Shown: piece by piece, positions 39,263-45,225 of the stretch
Layout: each line of letters opens with the position of its first letter
How positions within the stretch are numbered: position 1 is the stretch's first letter
Assembly: GCA_964561005.1 (NCBI GenBank)
Contig: CAZLNO010000017.1
Coordinates: forward strand, 1-45,225
Reading direction: 5' to 3'
Source of the DNA: CAZLNO01 sp964561005
GTDB taxonomy: Bacteria > Pseudomonadota > Alphaproteobacteria > Kiloniellales > Rhodovibrionaceae
DNA length: 45,225 nucleotides
Position numbers and translations under genes: made by a program
The notes under the pieces: generated by a model
Database searches by the model: none
Seen by the model: only the letters and a program-made list of their open reading frames with translations
What the model was told of the DNA's origin: nothing

Positions 39263-40444
39263 ATGCTGACCCCCACGGCCGCCATGGATCGGCTGGGCAC
39301 CGAGAGCGCCTTCGAGGTACTGGCGCGCGCCAAGGCGCTGGAAGCCTCGGGCCGCTCGGTGATCAACCTGGGCATCGGCCAGCCCGACTTCCCCACCCCG
39401 CCGCACATCGTGGAGGCGGCGGTGAAGGCGCTGCGCGACGGCCATCACGGCTATACCCCGGCCAACGGCATCCCGGCCCTGCGCGAGGCGGTGGCCGCCG
39501 ATCTCGAAAACCGCTTCGGAACCTCGGTGGACCCGGACTGCGTGGTCGTCGTACCGGGCGGCAAGGTCACGATGTTCTTCGCCATCCTGATGTTCGGCGA
39601 GCCCGGGGCGGAGATCGTCTACCCCAACCCCGGCTTTCCCATCTACGAGTCGGTGATCCGCTTCACCGGCGCGACGCCGGTGCCGCTGCCGCTGCGCGAG
39701 GCGAACGACTTCGCCTTCTCCGCCGAGGAACTGCTGGAGCGCATCGGCCCGCGCACCCGTCTGATCGTCCTGAACTCGCCGGCCAACCCCACCGGCGGCG
39801 TCACGCCGAAGGCGGAGATGGACCGCCTGGCCGAGGGGCTGGCGCGCCACCCCCAGGCGGCCATCCTCTCCGACGAGATCTACAGCCGCCTGCTCTACGA
39901 CGGCCGCGAACACGCCAGCATGCTCGCCCACCCAGAACTGCGCGAGCGCGTGATCCTGCTGGAGGGCGCGTCCAAGACCTACGCGATGACCGGCTGGCGG
40001 CTGGGCTACGGCGTCTGGCCGAAGGCGCTGGTCGACCACGCGACGCGGCTGGCCATCAACAGCCACTCCTGCGTCAACGCCGCCACGCAGCACGCCGGCA
40101 TCGCCGCGCTGCAAGGCCCGCAGGACGCGGTGGCGGAGATGGTCGCCGCCTTCGACGAGCGCCGGCAGGCCCTGGTCGCCGCGCTCGACGAGCTGCCGGG
40201 CGTGAGCTGCCGGCTGCCCGGCGGCGCCTTCTACGTCTTCCCGAACATCGCCGGCACGGGGTTCGACGCCAAGACGCTGGAGACGCGGCTGCTGGAGGAA
40301 GCGGGCGTGGCGACGATCGCCGGCACCTCGTTCGGCCGCGAGGGCGAGGGCTATCTGCGGCTGTCCTACGCCAACACCAAGGAGAACTGCCTGGCCGCCG
40401 TGGAGCGCATCGGCGACTGGCTGCGGACGCAGGCGGCGGCCTGA
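39263..40444 (+). CDS. class I/II PLP-dependent aminotransferase
   Basis: The 393-residue cytosolic enzyme is a fold-type I aminotransferase. The PLP lysine is Lys238 (GASKTYAMTGWRLGYG). Other marks are INLGIGQPDFPTPPHIVEAA, YTPANGIPALREAV, YPNPGFPIYES, NSPANPTGG, LSDEIYSRLLYDG, and a C-terminal YLRLSYANTKENC holding the substrate-carboxylate Arg. It resembles aspartate/aromatic aminotransferases of the AspB group; the exact amino acid is not clear. ATG 39263 follows GAAGGAGG. It stands between the tRNA and glnB and is probably a single-gene unit. Confidence 0.9.
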   Translation: MLTPTAAMDRLGTESAFEVLARAKALEASGRSVINLGIGQPDFPTPPHIVEAAVKALRDGHHGYTPANGIPALREAVAADLENRFGTSVDPDCVVVVPGGKVTMFFAILMFGEPGAEIVYPNPGFPIYESVIRFTGATPVPLPLREANDFAFSAEELLERIGPRTRLIVLNSPANPTGGVTPKAEMDRLAEGLARHPQAAILSDEIYSRLLYDGREHASMLAHPELRERVILLEGASKTYAMTGWRLGYGVWPKALVDHATRLAINSHSCVNAATQHAGIAALQGPQDAVAEMVAAFDERRQALVAALDELPGVSCRLPGGAFYVFPNIAGTGFDAKTLETRLLEEAGVATIAGTSFGREGEGYLRLSYANTKENCLAAVERIGDWLRTQAAA

Positions 40445-40480
40445 TGCACGGCGGGGCGGTCAGCCGCCGGTTTGCTGTGC

Positions 40481-40505
40481 AGAGTGCCTATTTTCCAGGC
40501 ACTCT
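40481..40505. promoter_or_regulatory. candidate NtrC-binding site upstream of glnB
   Basis: AGAGTGCCT (40481-40489) and AGGCACTCT (40497-40505) form a perfect 9-bp dyad that includes TGC-N11-GCA, the core of NtrC sites. It lies about 110 bp before the predicted sigma-54 start, a normal enhancer distance. It could instead be a hairpin ending the aminotransferase transcript, but no T-run follows. Confidence 0.5.
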
Positions 40506-40576
40506 CGCGCCGCGCCGCGCGGCGGAGACGGCCAGCGAAGCGGGGAAGACCGCCGGTTCGTTATCACCACGAGGTC

Positions 40577-40594
40577 TTGGCACGCGGGATGCAA
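40577..40594 (+). promoter_or_regulatory. candidate sigma-54 promoter of glnB
   Basis: TTGGCACGCGGGATGCAA contains TTGGCACG at -24 and GC at -12, with GG and GC exactly ten bases apart (GG 40579-40580, GC 40591-40592). It is 97 bp before the glnB ATG. A second GG-N10-GC match lies at 40598-40615 but is itself a palindrome and less like the consensus. Confidence 0.6.
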
Positions 40595-40691
40595 GGCTTG
40601 GCATGACGGATGCCAAGGACGGCCTGGGGCGGTTGCCGCGCGCCGCGGGCCGCCGCGAACGCCAGGACCCGAAGTCAGCAAAGACGGGGCG

Positions 40692-41030
40692 ATGAAAAAG
40701 ATCGAAGCGATTATCAAGCCGTTCAAACTGGACGAAGTGAAGGAAGCGCTGCACGAGGTCGGCATCAAGGGCCTGACGGTGACCGAGGCCAAGGGCTTCG
40801 GCCGCCAGAAGGGCCATACCGAGCTCTACCGCGGCGCCGAGTACGTCGTCGACTTCCTGCCCAAGGTGAAGGTCGAGGTGGTGCTGGACGACGCCCTGGT
40901 CGAGCGGACCGTGGAGGCGATCCAGCAGGCCGCGCACACCGGGCGGATCGGCGACGGCAAGATCTTCGTCAGCTCGGTCGACGAGGTCGTGCGCATCCGC
41001 ACCGGCGAGACCGGCGCCGACGCGATCTGA
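40692..41030 (+). CDS. glnB: nitrogen regulatory protein PII
   Basis: The 112-residue signal protein senses nitrogen, 2-oxoglutarate and ATP/ADP and controls glutamine synthetase adenylylation and NtrB. It opens MKKIEAIIKPFKLDEVKEAL. The T-loop carries Tyr51, the uridylylation site (YRGAEYVVDF). Nucleotide-site residues are seen in AAHTGRIGDGKIFVSSVDEV. The length is the family standard. It is followed by glnA after 93 bp, the common alphaproteobacterial glnBA unit, and is preceded by sigma-54/NtrC-like sites. The family could also be called GlnK, but the link to glnA favours GlnB. Confidence 0.96.
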   Translation: MKKIEAIIKPFKLDEVKEALHEVGIKGLTVTEAKGFGRQKGHTELYRGAEYVVDFLPKVKVEVVLDDALVERTVEAIQQAAHTGRIGDGKIFVSSVDEVVRIRTGETGADAI

Positions 41031-41123
41031 GCGCCTCCGGTGCGCCCGGGTCGATCGCGAATCCGCCACCCGACCCCCTGTAAACCCAAAAGACCGCCGC
41101 AACGCGACAACGAGGGACAGACC

Positions 41124-42533
41124 ATGAGCGACGCCGACAAGGTCCTGCAGATGATCAAGGACAACGAGGTGAAGTACGTCGATTTCCGCTTCACCGACCC
41201 CAAGGGCAAGCAGCAGCACGTCGCCCAGCACGTCAGCACGGTCGACGAGGACCTGCTGGAAGAGGGCATCATGTTCGACGGCTCCTCCATCGAGGGCTGG
41301 AAGGGCATCCAGGAATCGGACATGAACCTGAAGCCCGACCTCTCGACGGCCACGATGGACCCCTTCGCCGCGCAGCCGCAGATGATCGTGGTCTGCGACG
41401 TGGTCGAGCCGTCGACCGGCCAGCCCTACGACCGCGACCCGCGCTCCACCGCCCGGCGCGCCGAGGCCTACATGGCCCAGGCCGGCATCGGCGACATCGC
41501 CTACTTCGGGCCGGAGGCGGAGTTCTTCGTGTTCGACCACGTGCAGTTCGGCACGGAGATGAACCACACCTTCTACAAGTTCGAGTCCGAGGAAGGCCCC
41601 TACATGTCGGGCGCCGACTTCGAGGGCGCCAACCTGGGCCACCGCCCGCGCATCAAGGGCGGCTACTTCCCGGTGCCGCCGGTGGACTCCGGCACCGACA
41701 TGCGCGCCGAGATGGTCACCGTGATGGAGGAGATGGGCCTCGTCGTGGAGAAGCACCACCACGAGGTCGCGCCCTCGCAGCACGAGCTGGGCATCAAGCG
41801 CGAGACCCTGGTCAAGGCGGCCGACGCGCTGCAGACCTACAAGTACGTCGTGCACAACGTCGCCCACGCCTACGGCAAGACGGCGACCTTCATGCCCAAG
41901 CCGGTGTTCGGCGACAACGGCTCGGGCATGCACGTCCACCAGTCGATCTGGAAGGGCGACAAGCCGGTCTTCGCCGGCGACGGCTATGCCGGGCTGAGCG
42001 AGACGGCGCTGCACTACATCGGCGGCATCATCAAGCACGCCCGGGCGCTCAACGCCTTCACCAACCCGACGACGAACAGCTACAAGCGCCTGGTGCCCGG
42101 CTTCGAGGCGCCGGTGCTGCTGGCCTACTCGGCGCGCAACCGCTCGGCCTCGTGCCGCATTCCGCACGGCAACAGCCCGAAGGCCAAGCGCGTGGAGGTC
42201 CGCTTCCCGGATCCGTCCGCCAACCCCTATCTGGCGTTCACCGCGATGCTGATGGCCGGCCTGGACGGCATCCGCAACAAGGTCCATCCCGGCGAGGCCA
42301 TGGACAAGAACCTCTACGACCTGCCGCCGGAGGAGCTGGAGGGCATCCCGACGGTCTCGGGCTCGCTGCGCCAGGCGCTGACCGCGCTCGGCGAGGATCA
42401 CGAGTTCCTGCTGGCCGGCGACGTCTTCACCAAGGACCAGATCGACGGCTACCTGGAGCTCAAGTGGGAGGAAGTCACCACCTTCGAAACCGCCCCCCAC
42501 CCCATCGAGTTTCACATGTACTACTCGGTGTAG
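41124..42533 (+). CDS. glnA: type I glutamine synthetase
   Basis: The 469-residue enzyme joins ammonia to glutamate with ATP. Signature regions are IMFDGSSIEGWKGIQESDMN, FGPEAEFFVFD (metal-binding Glu residues), KHHHEVAPSQHELG, KPVFGDNGSGMHVHQSIWKG, PTTNSYKRLVPGFEAP and ARNRSASCRIP. The adenylylation Tyr is at residue 398 (KNLYDLPPEE), so this is the regulated GSI-beta form controlled through PII and GlnE. ATG 41124 follows GAGGGACAG. It works as a dodecamer in the cytoplasm and would assimilate the ammonia set free by the amidases. Confidence 0.98.
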   Translation: MSDADKVLQMIKDNEVKYVDFRFTDPKGKQQHVAQHVSTVDEDLLEEGIMFDGSSIEGWKGIQESDMNLKPDLSTATMDPFAAQPQMIVVCDVVEPSTGQPYDRDPRSTARRAEAYMAQAGIGDIAYFGPEAEFFVFDHVQFGTEMNHTFYKFESEEGPYMSGADFEGANLGHRPRIKGGYFPVPPVDSGTDMRAEMVTVMEEMGLVVEKHHHEVAPSQHELGIKRETLVKAADALQTYKYVVHNVAHAYGKTATFMPKPVFGDNGSGMHVHQSIWKGDKPVFAGDGYAGLSETALHYIGGIIKHARALNAFTNPTTNSYKRLVPGFEAPVLLAYSARNRSASCRIPHGNSPKAKRVEVRFPDPSANPYLAFTAMLMAGLDGIRNKVHPGEAMDKNLYDLPPEELEGIPTVSGSLRQALTALGEDHEFLLAGDVFTKDQIDGYLELKWEEVTTFETAPHPIEFHMYYSV

Positions 42534-42571
42534 GGCTGTAGGGTTCGGAACGCCGACGCGGGGCGCGGTCC

Positions 42572-42597
42572 CCTCACCCTGAGCTTGTCGAAGGGCC
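42572..42597. repeat. CTTCGACAGGCTCAG-family repeat downstream of glnA
   Basis: CCCTCACCCTGAGCTTGTCG followed by AAGGGC is one copy, in reverse orientation, of the repeat seen at 6381-6568. It is nested between GGGGCGCGG and CCGCGCCCC, which themselves pair, and is followed by GAACGTTTT, a piece of another repeat family. Confidence 0.7.
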
Positions 42598-42662
42598 GCG
42601 CCCCGAACGTTTTCGAGGCGCCCCCTCCCCCGCCCGCGCAGGCGCCCAATGCCAGGGCGCAG

Positions 42663-42680
42663 GGCAGGCTTCAGCCTGCC
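42663..42680. repeat. single GGCAGGCT palindrome
   Basis: GGCAGGCTTCAGCCTGCC is a solo copy of one of the two palindromes that make the BIME-like elements. Its partner palindrome is absent here. Confidence 0.8.
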
Positions 42681-42694
42681 GACAACCCTGCCTG

Positions 42695-42719
42695 CGACAC
42701 CCGCCCTCGGCGGGTGTCG
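42695..42719. terminator. 11-bp hairpin between glnA and pmp3, both directions
   Basis: CGACACCCGCC (42695-42705) and GGCGGGTGTCG (42709-42719) form a perfect 11-bp stem with a 3-nt loop. It abuts the stop codon of the minus-strand pmp3 gene and lies downstream of glnA, so it may end both transcripts. No T-run is present. Confidence 0.55.
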
Positions 42720-42878
42720 TCATCTCCGGGCGATAATCCAGACGGCGTGCACGATACCGGGGATGTAACCAAGGAGGGTCAGCAAAATGTTGAGCCAGAA
42801 GTGGCCGCCCAGTCCGACCTGCAGGAAAACGCCGAGCGGCGGCAAGAGGATTGCAAGAATGATACGGATCAGATCCAT
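42720..42878 (-). CDS. YqaE/Pmp3 family small membrane protein
   Basis: The 52-residue protein is almost entirely two membrane helices joined by a short loop: MDLIRIILAILLPPLGVFLQ, then GGHFWLNILLTLLGYIPGIV and HAVWIIARR. This is the Pmp3/UPF0057 pattern (LPPLGVF, LNILLTLLGYIPGIVHA). Members are linked to membrane potential and salt or cold stress in plants and yeast; the bacterial role is not settled. ATG 42878 has only a weak ribosome site (GGGAAAGG). An upstream in-frame ATG would add a non-family tail. It is a single gene in a repeat-rich region. Confidence 0.9.
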   Translation of the reverse strand: MDLIRIILAILLPPLGVFLQVGLGGHFWLNILLTLLGYIPGIVHAVWIIARR

Positions 42879-43107
42879 CGTCGGGCCTTTCCCAATGGCG
42901 TATTGGCTCAATGGCGATGCATGTCGGCGAGCGTCCGTTGTCGCCAGCATGGGCCGTTTCCCACACCAGCGGCACAGCGACTGGCCTCACCCGGATGCGC
43001 GGATGATCGACCGCCATGGCGCCGGCCGCAAGAGATCGTCGCCGAGCAGGCACGCGTCATCCTATCAAACGCTGGCCCGAACCTCCCGATGTCACGAAGC
43101 CGCGTGG

Positions 43108-43171
43108 GGCAGGTTTCAGCCTGCCGACTCCCGTGCCGGCGACAATCGCCCTCGGCACGCTGAAGCGTGCC
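43108..43171. repeat. two-palindrome (BIME-like) repeat, copy 3
   Basis: GGCAGGTTTCAGCCTGCC (43108-43125, one change from the perfect form) and GGCACGCTGAAGCGTGCC (43154-43171). The order matches copy 1 at 24851. It lies in the 759-bp gap between pmp3 and dnaB, where I see no gene. Confidence 0.85.
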
Positions 43172-43265
43172 CTACAACCGCACCGGGCGGCTACCCTCGC
43201 GTTTGAAGAGATTTGCACAGGGACGCGCGCAACCGTGCAAAGCACCGCCTCACCCTTCGACAGGC

Positions 43266-43341
43266 TCAGGGTGAGGTATTTGATTGCATTACTTTCGCCA
43301 AGTTCAGGGTGAGGTATTTGATTGCATTGTTTTCGCCAGTT
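43266..43341. repeat. two tandem 38-bp direct repeats within CTTCGACAGG-type repeats
   Basis: Two 38-bp units, each starting TCAGGGTGAGGTATTTGATT, lie head to tail at 43266-43303 and 43304-43341 with about four differences. They are bordered by CCCTTCGACAGGCTCAGGG (from 43253) and by an inverted copy ending GCCTGTCGAAGG near 43368. This looks like a local duplication seeded by the dispersed repeat. Confidence 0.75.
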
Positions 43342-43623
43342 AACGCCTCATCCTGAGCCTGTCGAAGGCGAGGCGTCGCGCCGTAAGGCGCGAAACAACC
43401 TTTGCGCAAAAGTCTCCTGTGGGGGAGCATGGGCCGGATTGGTCGCGCGAGAACGGCCGGCGGCGAGCTTGACGCCACCGCCGTGCCCCCACCCGGCGCT
43501 GACGCGCCGACCTCCGCCGCTCGCGGGGGAGATGCGTTCCTGAGCCTCCCGCGCGACAACTCGCCCCCGTCTTCCCCGCTTTCCACAGGCGGTTCACGCG
43601 GGCGTGACTCGGGCGGCGTCTGC

Positions 43624-43629
43624 TATAGT
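43624..43629 (+). promoter_or_regulatory. -10 box just upstream of dnaB
   Basis: TATAGT sits only eight bases before the dnaB ATG at 43638. A matching -35 is weak (CGTGAC at 43603-43608, 15-bp spacer). If used, transcription would start almost at the ATG, giving a leaderless message. No ribosome site is seen before the ATG. Confidence 0.4.
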
Positions 43630-43637
43630 GCGCGGCC

Positions 43638-45143
<1,506 letters not shown>

Positions 45144-45225
45144 GGCCAAGGGATGTAGAGCTTGACCCGTATGAGCGCCTCATGCTTGGCCTTCGGCCGA
45201 CTTCGTGTCCGACAAGCTCAGCATG
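45144..45225. repeat. partial dispersed repeats at the window end
   Basis: The last 80 bases hold GGCCTTCGGCC, then GACTTCGTGTC (also found at 20930 and 29986 in similar form) and GACAAGCTCAGCATG, a piece of the CTTCGACAGGCTCAG family. CATGCT and AGCATG at the ends form an outer pair. No gene begins before the edge. Confidence 0.6.

Noticed and set aside
40598..40615. Second sigma-54 promoter for glnB
   Set aside because: It fits GG-N10-GC, but it is a perfect palindrome and lacks the TGGCAC form. It is kept only as a possible operator.
42541..43637. CRISPR array in the repeat-rich region before dnaB
   Set aside because: The repeats are palindromic intergenic elements of different families with no regular repeat-spacer pattern and no cas genes.

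Overview
The window is about 45 kb of GC-rich DNA (roughly 65-70 % by eye) with tight operons and many short start/stop overlaps. The gene set (cbtAB, an AmiC/AmiR-controlled amide system, glnB-glnA, dnaB, Pmp3) suggests an alphaproteobacterium, perhaps of the Rhodospirillales. That placement is inference from gene content, since no 16S gene is present. I see no insertion sequence, CRISPR array, integrase or phage gene. Short palindromic repeats of several families fill most intergenic gaps.

Layout. (1) 1-2.5 kb, minus strand: cobalt uptake genes cbtB-cbtA, a (2Fe-2S) ferredoxin gene broken by one extra base, the N-terminal stub of what looks like a tubulin/FtsZ-like protein, and a small unknown gene. 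(2) 3.0-16.9 kb, plus strand: a complete short-chain amide system. It has the cytosolic amide sensor AmiC, the ANTAR antiterminator AmiR, a candidate ANTAR-responsive leader with an intrinsic terminator, a Tat-exported amide-binding protein, a five-part ABC transporter, aliphatic amidase AmiE, a MoxR/CbbQ-type AAA+ ATPase with its VWA partner, a DMT exporter and an amidase-signature enzyme. (3) 17.2-20.8 kb, minus strand: a secreted unknown protein, formate-tetrahydrofolate ligase and a nitrilase-superfamily amidohydrolase. (4) 21.0-21.9 kb: an AT-rich orphan gene with its own consensus-like promoter, flanked by direct copies of a dispersed repeat. (5) 22.1-24.8 kb: a sarcosine-oxidase-like FAD enzyme and a YeeE/YedE sulfur-compound transporter. 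(6) 24.9-28.2 kb, minus strand: a translationally coupled trio of radical SAM protein, atypical metallophosphoesterase and Na+/solute symporter. Divergent from it is a thioredoxin-NHL protein. (7) 30.2-38.8 kb: a secreted unknown protein, then a V-type ATPase operon in the order B-D-I-K-E-DUF2764-A. (8) 39.0-45.2 kb: tRNA-His, a class I aminotransferase, glnB-glnA with NtrC/sigma-54-like sites, pmp3 and dnaB.

How it fits together. Amides imported by the ABC system are hydrolysed by AmiE and possibly by the second amidase. The ammonia released can feed the PII/glutamine synthetase pair. AmiC and AmiR probably control the catabolic genes by transcription antitermination. The FAD oxidoreductase, Fhs and nitrilase are plausible parts of C1/N metabolism of methylated amines. 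The V-ATPase carries a Na+-binding signature in its K subunit, so it may energise Na+-coupled transport; a Na+/solute symporter gene lies nearby.

The most interesting items are the permuted Chlamydia/Borrelia-type V-ATPase operon with a predicted Na+ specificity, the ANTAR leader, the radical SAM/phosphoesterase/symporter cassette and the AT-rich mosaic gene.
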